The notes under the pieces were generated by a model. It did not search any database and was not told the DNA's origin. It saw nothing but the letters and a program-made list of their open reading frames with translations. The position numbers and the translations under genes were made by a program. Below are positions 15,694 through 23,334 of a stretch of 23,394 bases of DNA, piece by piece (position 1 is the stretch's first letter; each line of letters opens with the position of its first letter). Source of the DNA: Nitrospirota bacterium (GTDB taxonomy: Bacteria > Nitrospirota > Thermodesulfovibrionia > Thermodesulfovibrionales > Magnetobacteriaceae); the NCBI GenBank assembly GCA_015233485.1, contig JADFXO010000021.1, positions 1-23,394 of the forward strand, written 5' to 3'.

Positions 15694-16768
15694 ATTGGGC
15701 TACCTCATCGGGAAGCTCTCTTAGAATACCTGCGGCCTCTTCAAAGGTCATGAATATATCGATAAGCGAGACAAACAGCACAAATACGAGCGGCCCCATG
15801 ACAATTCCGATGAAACCAAAGAAGTTAATCCCTCCGATAATCGTAAAAAACACTATCAAAATAGGGATTTTAGTGCGCCCTCTGATGATAATCGGCCTCA
15901 GTACCTTATCTATCATGCTTGTAACCACCACACCTGCAAAAAACAATATAATGGCTTCATTATATGAACCTGTTAATAACAACACTGCGTCCACAGCTGC
16001 CCATACCGATATGGCGCCCATCAGCGGGACGAAGGACATCAACCCGGTCAACGCCCCAAGGAGCACCGGCGACCAGAGGTCCAGGAGATAGAATGTAATG
16101 CCGGAGAGAATCCCCTGCGCTAATCCTGCCGCCAGGCCGCCATAAATTGCCGTAACCACCATATCCTTTATGTCCTTTGCCATCCGGTCTTTTTGCCCTT
16201 CAGAAAATGGTAGCATATTTCTGATTTTATCAATGAAGGCAGGGCCGTCCACAAAAATAAAAAACAGCGTAAACATCATCAGCGCGAAAGTAGTTGCAAT
16301 ATCCAGGATGTTTTTCATGCCGTAAGTCAGCTTTGGCATAATGTTTTTGCTGATTTCAGAGAAATTCTCCGTCAGCATCGCCCCGTAATCAATGGGTACG
16401 CCCCCGTGGCGCAGGTGCTCAGCAAGCCAACTGACTGGCCGGTAATGTGAGAAGTCCATAAGCTGGGTAAACTGCTTGTCCTCGGTATACTGAATCAGGT
16501 GTTTTACTTCCTTTGCCAGCTGCGTGGAGATATAAAAAGACGGCATTATAATTATAAACAAGATAACAAGAGTAGTCAACGCCGAGGCCGCATGCCTCCA
16601 TTTGGCATATTTACTGATAAAGGCGAAAAGTGGGTAAAACACAATGCCAAGCACCACGGCCCACGCAATAGCCGGAAGAAACGGCAGCATCACGTTAAAG
16701 CTCAAAAACCCAAAAAGACCAATGAGCGCTAAGATGCACGTGTATCTGTAGAATTTCCCTGTCGACAT
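15683..16768 (-). CDS. AI-2E family transporter, first copy
   Basis: A 361-residue paralogue of the following gene, collinear over its whole length: AWAVVLGIVFYP and FVDGPAFIDKIRNMLPFSEGQ-type blocks match the second copy almost word for word, while the soluble region (about 90-150) differs most. The same eight-helix topology is seen. An in-frame stop 9-12 nt ahead fixes ATG 16768 as the start. The promoter at 16885-16914 and a purine-rich leader precede it; it heads the three-gene overlapping operon. The two copies may act as a hetero-oligomer, since the family forms oligomers, or have different substrates; neither is shown by the sequence. Confidence 0.93.
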   Translation of the reverse strand: MSTGKFYRYTCILALIGLFGFLSFNVMLPFLPAIAWAVVLGIVFYPLFAFISKYAKWRHAASALTTLVILFIIIMPSFYISTQLAKEVKHLIQYTEDKQFTQLMDFSHYRPVSWLAEHLRHGGVPIDYGAMLTENFSEISKNIMPKLTYGMKNILDIATTFALMMFTLFFIFVDGPAFIDKIRNMLPFSEGQKDRMAKDIKDMVVTAIYGGLAAGLAQGILSGITFYLLDLWSPVLLGALTGLMSFVPLMGAISVWAAVDAVLLLTGSYNEAIILFFAGVVVTSMIDKVLRPIIIRGRTKIPILIVFFTIIGGINFFGFIGIVMGPLVFVLFVSLIDIFMTFEEAAGILRELPDEVAQYVK

Positions 16769-17097
16769 TGCCTGAAGTTAGTTTGACCTCCTCATAAAAA
16801 CTGCCTGTCTGCCCTTTCTGTCTCCACATTCGCCCTTTCGGGGGTCGTATTGCCTCATGTATAAATCTATATGAAAGCATTGGTATTATCGCCGTATTTT
16901 TTGTTTTTAGTCAAGTTTTGTTTAGCCAGCCTCTTTTAAGCAGGCGAGTTCCTGAAGGCTTTCCTGCATACGTGTTATATTTCTTTTCAGCTCTGCGGGA
17001 TTTCGTGAGGCAGAGGCAATTCGCTTTCTTTACCCAAACGCGGCATATTTGGTATACTGAAATGATGCTGGCAAAAAAACATGCGGAGGGCAATTAT
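16769..17097. promoter_or_regulatory. divergent promoter region
   Basis: No gene is supported in these 329 bp. On the minus strand TTGACT (16909-16914), 18 bp and GATAAT (16885-16890) form a promoter for the AI-2E operon. On the plus strand TTTACC (17029-17034), 18 bp and TATACT (17053-17058) form a promoter for the small exported protein. The long open frame on the plus strand across this region lacks a ribosome site before 17098 and is read here as spurious. Confidence 0.55.
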
Positions 17098-17367
17098 ATG
17101 GGGTATGTGATGAGAACATGTAAAAAAGCGGCGTTAGTTGTTGCGGCATTGGTTTTGGCATTGACGTATTTTGTTTCATCTTCATATGGTGCGGACACAA
17201 CATCGGGTGGGCAGCCCTCGGTTAAGTCAGGGACCGAACAAAAACCATCGGTTGTAACTACCAGCAAACCCCCTCAAAGTAAGCCAAAATCAGGCAACTC
17301 TCAAACTTCCACTACCACCACTGTTCCAAACTACAACCTGAATACCCTGCCTTACCCGGGGAAGTGA
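17098..17367 (+). CDS. small exported Ser/Thr/Pro/Lys-rich protein
   Basis: An 89-residue protein beginning at ATG 17098, with GGAGG at 17085-17089 and a promoter-like pair just upstream. Residues 1-31 form a signal peptide (MRTCKKAALVVAALVLALTY core, cleavage likely at SYGA-D). The mature ~57 residues are low-complexity, rich in Ser, Thr, Lys, Gln and Pro (KPPQSKPKSG, TSTTTTVPN), and end NTLPYPGK. It is probably intrinsically disordered in the periplasm or at the cell surface. No family is recognised. Nothing connects it functionally to the toxin-antitoxin-like pair 195 nt downstream. The same frame stays open for another 60 codons after its TGA. Confidence 0.65.
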   Translation: MGYVMRTCKKAALVVAALVLALTYFVSSSYGADTTSGGQPSVKSGTEQKPSVVTTSKPPQSKPKSGNSQTSTTTTVPNYNLNTLPYPGK

Positions 17368-17561
17368 TCGTGGGAATGTCGCATACACGGGGGGATTGGA
17401 AATGAGACGGGTGTGGAGGAACCGGCCCGGAACATCAACTTAAACGCTACCGTCAGGAAAGGCGCGGAGTATGCCCCGACGGTAAATTATGATACCCGCC
17501 TTTCATTATTTGACTTGATAAAATGGTTGTCTAAATGCCATAAATATTAAAAGAGGCCATA

Positions 17562-17813
17562 ATGATAAGATTTCATACTCATGCAAAAGAACGGTTGCTG
17601 GAAAGAGGTGCTACAGAACAAGAAGTCATTTCGACAGTTCAAAAAGGTGAGATGTTTACGGCAAAATTTGGACGTACCGGATTCAGGAGGAATTTCCATT
17701 TTGGAAAAACGTGGCGAGGAAAACATTATGAGATAAAGCAAGTTGAGGTTTATGCTGTGAAGGACGATGAAGACTGGATAGTCATTACAGTAATAACCAG
17801 ATATTTTTTATGA
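17562..17813 (+). CDS. DUF4258 protein, toxin-like partner
   Basis: An 83-residue protein that matches DUF4258 along its length: IRFHTHAKERLLERGATEQEV at the start (in pieces), the TVQKGE block, FGRTGFRRNFHF, WRGKHYEIKQVEVYAV and the end VITVITRYF. DUF4258 proteins are small RelE/BrnT-like folds often found as the toxin-side member of two-gene modules; whether this one is a ribonuclease is not established here. The conserved basic and His residues (H5, H7, R11, R15) are intact. GAGG lies 5 nt ahead of ATG 17562. The DUF2283 gene follows after 16 nt, in the classic toxin-then-antitoxin order of some type II families. The pair is AT-rich relative to the core genes. Confidence 0.88.
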   Translation: MIRFHTHAKERLLERGATEQEVISTVQKGEMFTAKFGRTGFRRNFHFGKTWRGKHYEIKQVEVYAVKDDEDWIVITVITRYFL

Positions 17814-17829
17814 AAGGAGGGATTTAAAC

Positions 17830-18072
17830 ATGAAATTAACTTATGATCCAAGATATAATATTGCATATTTACGGTTGCATACGAAGGTTTCCGAGGTGGA
17901 AACTATAAAAATAAGCGATGAAATTAACATTGATATAGCCCCTGACGGCACAATCTATGGTATTGAATTATTAAATGCCAACGAACAAATTAGAAATGAG
18001 GATAAAGGAAAGCTGCTCGTAGTTAATGAGGCAACAGGAGACGAGACTGAGATCCTTTTAGCGGTTAGTTAG
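17830..18072 (+). CDS. DUF2283 protein, antitoxin-like partner
   Basis: An 80-residue protein with the DUF2283 pattern: MKLTYDPRYNIAYLRL at the start, then V-E-T-x-x-I-S-D-E-INIDIAPDGTIYGIELLNA. It is small, acidic and beta-rich, with no DNA-binding motif visible. It starts after a perfect AGGAGG (17815-17820) 9 nt upstream, stronger than the site of the preceding gene, consistent with the usual excess of antitoxin. DUF2283 genes are commonly paired with DUF4258 genes; neutralisation of the partner is inferred from that pairing, not shown. The last ~20 residues may interact with the partner. Confidence 0.88.
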   Translation: MKLTYDPRYNIAYLRLHTKVSEVETIKISDEINIDIAPDGTIYGIELLNANEQIRNEDKGKLLVVNEATGDETEILLAVS

Positions 18073-18440
18073 AGATAATGCTAAAGGGGTAACAGGATAA
18101 AGCAGCATTTCCACTGGAAAAGTCCTATCGAACCTTAGTATGATCGAAAAACAGATCAACACCGGAATCCCCGCGCGCCTCGCCTGCCGCTGGTGACCTT
18201 AGCAGACCATCCCCCTACAGCCCGCAGCAAATAGGAATCAATTACATATATATGGAATGTACACCCATGTATATTAGTAGGTAAAAATAAATAATGGCAT
18301 GAAATCAGGTATTTAGAAAATATTTTTGCTGGCATGGAAATTGCTTTATAAATACGTGTGCCGATATGAGCTATCTATATGCATACAGAAAGCAGATAAA
18401 GGACTTCGTCCTGAATTAATCCAATCTAAAAGGAGTAAAT
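18073..18440. other. intergenic region with a probable gene remnant
   Basis: No intact gene is seen in 368 bp. Around 18117-18175 the base composition becomes GC-rich and a plus-strand frame reads as plausible protein (VLSNLSMIEKQINTGIPAR) before stops, which looks like a piece of a broken gene. From about 18240 the sequence turns sharply AT-rich and serves as leader for the DUF4209-like gene. AAGGAG at 18430-18435 is the ribosome site of that gene. No convincing promoter pair was found. Confidence 0.4.
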
Positions 18441-20132
18441 ATGAGTGAGAGAATTAAATTATCTGATGTTACAAGAATAGAAGACATAAGCCGACTTGAA
18501 AGAAATGATGAAGTGGAAGGTATTCTTAATAGAGTTTACGGTTTTAATGATTTTCAAGTTGAACACATGGTGCCACAGGCAGTCATAAATATTGTGAACG
18601 GACTTGATGACGCCAACATAGCAGTCTTAGAGAATTCCCTTCAAACACTACAGACGGACGTGGGAAAAGTTTTTTTGCATATCACACTATGGCTTCGCTT
18701 AAAAAAGAATGGCGCAAATCACTTTCGAGAAGCAATTAGGCTGTTATCAGGATATTTCGGTACATTTAATAATATTAAAGGAGAACCTAACATAGACAAA
18801 ATACTTCACTTGATTTTTTATTTTTCCCACTATTTTCTGAAGGATGCTCAATCAATAAAAGAGTTATCAGACTTTGTAACTACATATGAAAACAATATAG
18901 AAAAACTTATTGACGAAATTTCTATGCCGAAGGTTGACGTCTCTCCTTTCTTTTTACTAACGCCTCTGCAGACATACTATTGTTTTGAGAAATTCACTTA
19001 CAATGGTAAAAATAGGTTCAAAAAAATAATCGAGCTTCTCCTTGACAATTATATAGGTATAAAGGAGCATCCCTGGGCTATGAATGTACTTACTACCTTT
19101 GAAAAATGTTTTGAAAAGGATGAGTATATCATCCTTAAAAGGCGTGTTGCTAAACTTCATTTAGACATAGGTTTAGAATATCGTGGATTGAAGGCCAGAA
19201 ACCTTTTGATAATTGCAGCAAGCATGTTCCAACAGGTACAAGACCACAAGAGTATGGATGAGGCACTTGGGGCAATAAAGAAAAAAGAGCAAACAATAGA
19301 CTGGGAAGTTACTGAAGTACCTCTTCAGATAGAAGTTTTGGATCAACTGATAGCAAGACATCTAATGATATTAGAAGAGCTATTTAAGAAATGGATACCA
19401 TGTGTTTCTCTTTTAGACCTTTTGTTTAATAACAATATGTTGCCATCTAAAGTGGACATAGAAAATAGTAAACTTGACACGATTATATATAGAATCACGA
19501 CAGTATTATCTATGACAGAAGGGCGTAGTTGTATTGTAACCACTGAGGAAGAAGAAGAGGAACACAAGAAAGCAGGTGCGATTAATCGGTGTTTGTTTTT
19601 TTTGCACATCCATATAATTAATCGGGTAATAGAATGGTTTATCGAGAAGTATGAAATTGAGGGCTTCAAAGAACGCTTAAAATACATATATCAGGAGTCA
19701 ACTGTTTATGAAAGAATTAGAGAAACTATTATTGTTGATGTAATTGGAAAATATTTGAACGATGACATTTTTGGATTTGTTTATTCAGTTATTCCACAGA
19801 TAGAGTATTTCTTGAAGCTATTGCTTGTACATAAAGGATTAAGTGTAACTGAAAGAAAGTTAAACTGTATTGAGGAAATCACTCTAACAACAATCTTGGC
19901 AAAACATAAACCAGTACTCATCGACATATTAGGTAAAAACTTCTATGAAGTATTATGGCTATGTTTTCAATCTCAGTTTGGTCTTAACGTAAGAAATTCC
20001 GTTATGCACGGTAGAGGACTGACTTTCATGTGTAAGGAATATGCTACTCTGTTATTTTTCATATTTGGGTTTATTATGTTTTCTGCATATAAGGAAAACA
20101 TCAATAAAATGGCACCGCCCGAAGGACAATAG
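18441..20132 (+). CDS. DUF4209-like protein with HEPN-type RNxxxH motif
   Basis: A 563-residue, largely helical, soluble protein, AT-rich in codon use. The C-terminal third resembles DUF4209: VIPQIEYFLKLLL (450-462), a TLTTIL/LIDIL stretch, then GLNVRNSVMHGRG with R518, N519 and H523. RN-x3-H is the catalytic signature of HEPN ribonucleases, and the surrounding helices fit a HEPN fold. The N-terminal ~440 residues are helix-rich with a short acidic run (EEEEEE near 369-374) and no recognised domain; they may sense or regulate. ATG 18441 has AAGGAG 5 nt upstream. It stands alone downstream of the DUF4258/DUF2283 pair, with no methylase or helicase beside it. A single-gene abortive-infection or RNase effector is a reasonable hypothesis; the function is not established. 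Confidence 0.85.
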   Translation: MSERIKLSDVTRIEDISRLERNDEVEGILNRVYGFNDFQVEHMVPQAVINIVNGLDDANIAVLENSLQTLQTDVGKVFLHITLWLRLKKNGANHFREAIRLLSGYFGTFNNIKGEPNIDKILHLIFYFSHYFLKDAQSIKELSDFVTTYENNIEKLIDEISMPKVDVSPFFLLTPLQTYYCFEKFTYNGKNRFKKIIELLLDNYIGIKEHPWAMNVLTTFEKCFEKDEYIILKRRVAKLHLDIGLEYRGLKARNLLIIAASMFQQVQDHKSMDEALGAIKKKEQTIDWEVTEVPLQIEVLDQLIARHLMILEELFKKWIPCVSLLDLLFNNNMLPSKVDIENSKLDTIIYRITTVLSMTEGRSCIVTTEEEEEEHKKAGAINRCLFFLHIHIINRVIEWFIEKYEIEGFKERLKYIYQESTVYERIRETIIVDVIGKYLNDDIFGFVYSVIPQIEYFLKLLLVHKGLSVTERKLNCIEEITLTTILAKHKPVLIDILGKNFYEVLWLCFQSQFGLNVRNSVMHGRGLTFMCKEYATLLFFIFGFIMFSAYKENINKMAPPEGQ

Positions 20133-20542
20133 AGGCATTAATACTAAAATGCAATCATAGAAGTGAAAGGATTAACGACGAAGGGGGGTAACTCCCCTTC
20201 ACCCCGTATTCTCGCACATGTTTTATCTTTTGAATTCCATCTGCCGCCCGTTGGCGGCTTCGGTACTCCGGCTAAAGGCTGCGTTGCTGTCAACGTGCAT
20301 CCTTCGACAGGCTCAGGATGATTCAATTGTTCAGGATGATTCGATTGTTATAGCAATTTTCTTACTTCTATGAGCACATTTTGGTATCAGGGTAAACGCA
20401 TTCGAAAATAAATCAGAAATTGCCGATGCCTTTAGCTCTGGTGGATGGTTTCCTTGATTCCCGCTACCGCAGGAATGACAGACAAAGAAATGATGCCGCC
20501 CTATCATAGTGCGTTTGCCCTACCGGACTGCCGTGCAAGCGC
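20133..20542. repeat. repeat-rich gap with REP-like palindromes and an 18-bp tandem repeat
   Basis: No gene is supported in 410 bp. It holds a perfect 7-bp hairpin GAAGGGG/CCCCTTC (20180-20200) just after the DUF4209-like gene, a palindrome CATCCT/AGGATG (20298-20320) around CGACAGG of a type dispersed in many environmental genomes, an 18-bp tandem duplication (CAGGATGATTCAATTGTT 20314-20331, then 20332-20349 with one A-to-G change), and a hairpin ATTCCCGC-TACC-GCAGGAAT (20457-20476) with one mismatch, again typical of dispersed repeats. The last may serve as terminator structure for dnaG. The short open frames here are by-products of the repeats. Confidence 0.7.
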
Positions 20543-22234
20543 TTAGGACATGCTGCGCTTTTCGTTGGTATATTTTATGTTTTCCTGATTAAGCAAAGCC
20601 AGCTCTTCACGATTATTTGCACTATAGGCCTTTTCTATTTTCTTGTTGAGTTCGAATATCTTTTTATCCACCCATTTCTTCCTGAGGTTTTTAATGCAGT
20701 CCTCAACATTTTTCTCTATGTTTTCCTTTTCGACATTCGGGTTCACCATGAGCCCGCTGATGTAAGCGATCTCGTCCTCGGTGCAAATCATGGATAGTCC
20801 GTCTATTGTCGGACTGACACCTCCGTTAAACAATGCGTCAAATATCCTTTTTATAAATTCATTTTCAAGCAGTTCCATTTCCTTCAGAGCCGTAAACATC
20901 CCCGCCAGCGCGGGAACGCTCAGATATATACCGAGCAGTATCTCTTCGTCGAGCATTTTCACTCGCGGTTTGACAATACGGGTAGAACGAGTTGGTTTAG
21001 CCTGCCATTCCTTTATTTTTTCCCTGAACATGCTCTCGGATATCTTAGCCTTTTTCGATAGTTCGTCAACCAGATTAGCCCGTAACATTGTGTCCTCCAT
21101 TGAGGCTAACGTTTCGTATATCTCCCTGAGATTGTCAACGCCGTAGCCGCCAGTTTTCAGCATGAATTCCACATATGAGCTGGCATCTGCTATCAGCCCC
21201 TTAAAATCCCCTGCACCGCGTTGCCTGAGAAAGCTGTCCGGGTCGCTTTTCCCCGGCAGGAGGAGCGCCCTGGCGACAAGTCCGCTTTTGAGAATTACCG
21301 GCATGGCGCGTTTTGCCGCCCTGATACCGGCGTCGTCGCCGTCGAAGATTACGACGGCCTCCTTTGCGAACCTCTTGAGGCTCTTTGTGTGGTCGTCTGT
21401 CAATGCCGTCCCAAGCGGTGCCACAGTGTTTGTAAACCCATACTGGTGGCACATTACCACGTCAATATACCCTTCCACGATGTTGATATATTTTGCTCCC
21501 GTGATACCCTCTTTTGCCGCGTTAAGGCCAAAGAGAATGCGTTTCTTCTGAAAAATAAGCGTCTCCGGAGAATTTAAATACTTAGGCTCGACATTGTCCA
21601 TAGCCCTCCCGCCAAATGCCACAATATCCCCTGAGGAATTAAGGATGGGAAACATTATCCTGTCCCTGTGGAAGTCGAACGAGTTGTTTTCCTTGAATAA
21701 AACTACCCCTGACACTCTCAAGTACCTGTCCTGAAAGCCTTCCTTTCTCAGATGGCGCAGCAGCCCATCCCATCCCTCAGGGGCGGCGCCTATTGAAAAC
21801 TTCTCGATTGACTCTTTGGTGATGCCCCGCGCATGGAGATATTTTAACGCCTTTTCAGATTTCCTTAGGTGTCCTCTGAAAAATGCCGCCGCGGCCTTAT
21901 GGATTTGCAGGAGCACTTCCCTTTCCTGAATGTTTTGTTTATGGACAGGTTCAAGTTTAATACCGGCGCGTTCGGAGAGTTTTCTTATCGCCTCGTTGTA
22001 AGAAATCCCCTCTTCTTTCATGACAAAGGTGATGATGTCGCCGCCCGAGCCGCAGCCAAAGCAGTAAAAGACTTGTTTTTCCGGACTGACGACAAACGAC
22101 GGCGTTTTCTCTGCGTGGAACGGGCACAGGCCTTTAAAGCGCGCCCCTGATTTTTTTAGTCCGACATAGTCTGATATTACATCGACTATGTCTATGCGGG
22201 ATTTTATCTCTTCGCGTATGCCCTGGAAATCCAT
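20543..22234 (-). CDS. dnaG: DNA primase DnaG
   Basis: A 563-residue bacterial primase. The N-terminal zinc-binding domain has C37, H40, C58 and C61 (CPFH...CFGC). The catalytic core shows the RNAP-like basic region and GRAMD, KYLNSPET, then the TOPRIM motifs VEGYIDV (E254, D258) and IFDGDDAG (D298, D300), with the YGFTNTVAPLGTALT signature between. The C-terminal ~150 residues form the helicase-binding domain (DEEILLGIYL onward), partner of the DnaB encoded at 8732-10099. It synthesises RNA primers at the replication fork. It starts 7 nt after the NIF3-family gene, without a visible ribosome site, so coupling is likely. rpoD, the usual neighbour, does not follow; a repeat-rich gap does. Confidence 0.97.
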   Translation of the reverse strand: MDFQGIREEIKSRIDIVDVISDYVGLKKSGARFKGLCPFHAEKTPSFVVSPEKQVFYCFGCGSGGDIITFVMKEEGISYNEAIRKLSERAGIKLEPVHKQNIQEREVLLQIHKAAAAFFRGHLRKSEKALKYLHARGITKESIEKFSIGAAPEGWDGLLRHLRKEGFQDRYLRVSGVVLFKENNSFDFHRDRIMFPILNSSGDIVAFGGRAMDNVEPKYLNSPETLIFQKKRILFGLNAAKEGITGAKYINIVEGYIDVVMCHQYGFTNTVAPLGTALTDDHTKSLKRFAKEAVVIFDGDDAGIRAAKRAMPVILKSGLVARALLLPGKSDPDSFLRQRGAGDFKGLIADASSYVEFMLKTGGYGVDNLREIYETLASMEDTMLRANLVDELSKKAKISESMFREKIKEWQAKPTRSTRIVKPRVKMLDEEILLGIYLSVPALAGMFTALKEMELLENEFIKRIFDALFNGGVSPTIDGLSMICTEDEIAYISGLMVNPNVEKENIEKNVEDCIKNLRKKWVDKKIFELNKKIEKAYSANNREELALLNQENIKYTNEKRSMS

Positions 22235-22241
22235 TCAGATA

Positions 22242-23207
22242 TTATATAACATTGCCCCGCGCTATACGCCTGAACCCTGAGCAGCCTGTCAACTCAACAG
22301 TACTCTCTGCAAATATCCTGTCAAACAACAGATTCATTCCCAGATTGTCACTTGAGATGTGCCCGGCGATAACTACATTTATGTGATATTTTTCGGCCTC
22401 TTTTTTATGTTCTTCGCTTAAGTGCATACCTACGATTGTGTTAATTCCGCTTGAGGAGAAGACCTGAAAGAGGTCTTTTGAGCCTTCCGTGCCGCCTGTC
22501 ATGTCGACGAATATCTTACCGGCCTTTCTCTGCGGTGCGCCAAGCAGTATATTCGGGGCACATAAACTCTTTGCCGCGTCCTTATACTCCTCGATTTCCA
22601 TGAGCGTATCAAGGACATTGCAGAGGGCATATGGCTTATTCTTGTCAAAAAGCCCCTGCAGATAGGCCGCAACCATATTATCTGCCGGCGTGTGGATGCA
22701 CATAAATGGAAATTCAAGCAACCTTGCCGCGTCAACAGCACGGGAGGTGTTTACAGGCATGAGTTTCCTCTTCACCTCGCTTATACGGTCTTCCATGAGG
22801 CCCTCGGCTACGTTTATGGGGACGCCGAATGTCCTTAATATATCGGCCTGCATAGACATTACTTCGTGAAGGTTTGTATATGGCATACCCTCCGGGTGGT
22901 GGGCAATTATGGCGTCAACCCTCTTGCCTTTTGTCCTTAAATTATCAGAGAGCAGTATTTCGGGGGTTTCTATGTCTATTCCAACAAGGGCAGAGGTGAC
23001 CTCTTCGTCTCCGGTACCGTTTAATATGCGCGTGTCGGCGTATGGATTGGACAGGGATTCTTTGTCGAAGAACTCCTTCTCTTTCTCTTTGAGCTCATCG
23101 AACTGCTTCTTTCTATCTTCAAGATAACGAGTTACGGCGGCCTCGCCCCTTGGGTCGTTCTCTTTCCCGTGCGTTACCGCCCTCTTATAGATTTCTGACA
23201 GAGTCAT
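22242..23207 (-). CDS. NIF3-family dinuclear metal protein
   Basis: A 321-residue protein resembling the NIF3 (GTP cyclohydrolase 1 type 2-like) family: GIDIETPEILLSDNLR, then VDAIIAHHPEG with the paired metal-binding histidines, NVAEGLMEDRISEVKRKLMP, and the C-terminal INVVIAGHISSDNLGMNLL with the second His and Asp. The N-terminal ~65 residues are charged and helical (KKQFDELKEKEKEFFDKE), an extension not seen in short NIF3 proteins. The family's activity is not settled. AAGGAG lies 9 nt ahead of ATG 23207, with a 7-bp palindrome (TTGATTA/TAATCAA, 23222-23240) overlapping the leader. It forms a two-gene unit with dnaG. Confidence 0.85.
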   Translation of the reverse strand: MTLSEIYKRAVTHGKENDPRGEAAVTRYLEDRKKQFDELKEKEKEFFDKESLSNPYADTRILNGTGDEEVTSALVGIDIETPEILLSDNLRTKGKRVDAIIAHHPEGMPYTNLHEVMSMQADILRTFGVPINVAEGLMEDRISEVKRKLMPVNTSRAVDAARLLEFPFMCIHTPADNMVAAYLQGLFDKNKPYALCNVLDTLMEIEEYKDAAKSLCAPNILLGAPQRKAGKIFVDMTGGTEGSKDLFQVFSSSGINTIVGMHLSEEHKKEAEKYHINVVIAGHISSDNLGMNLLFDRIFAESTVELTGCSGFRRIARGNVI

Positions 23208-23271
23208 GGACTTCCACTCCTTTGATTAATTTGTAATCAATAAGCCTGTAATTAATAAGGCTAATAAGCCC

Positions 23272-23317
23272 AAAAATGAAAGCCATATCGCAGCGTCATA
23301 GCCTGCTGCGATATGGC
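23272..23317 (-). terminator. intrinsic terminator with 13-bp perfect stem
   Basis: GCCATATCGCAGC (23282-23294) pairs perfectly with GCTGCGATATGGC (23305-23317) around a 10-nt loop. On the minus strand the stem is followed by TTTCATTTTTG, so it should terminate the gene cut by the window edge and insulate the NIF3-dnaG unit. On the plus strand no T tract follows. Confidence 0.8.
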
Positions 23318-23334
23318 CAAGGAAGAGTGGCGCA

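Noticed and set aside
16918..17097. N-terminal extension of the small exported protein to ATG 16918
   Set aside because: No ribosome site, it crosses two promoters, and it would place 60 residues before a clear signal peptide; ATG 17098 has GGAGG.
17448..17484. TACCGTC/GACGGTA inverted repeat ahead of the DUF4258 gene as an operator or terminator
   Set aside because: Only 7 bp with a 23-nt loop, no T tract and about 80 bp from the gene; it also falls in the open frame after the TGA.
20144..20326. Minus-strand 60-codon frame in the repeat gap
   Set aside because: Composed of dispersed-repeat sequence, no ribosome site, and typical of spurious frames from these repeats.
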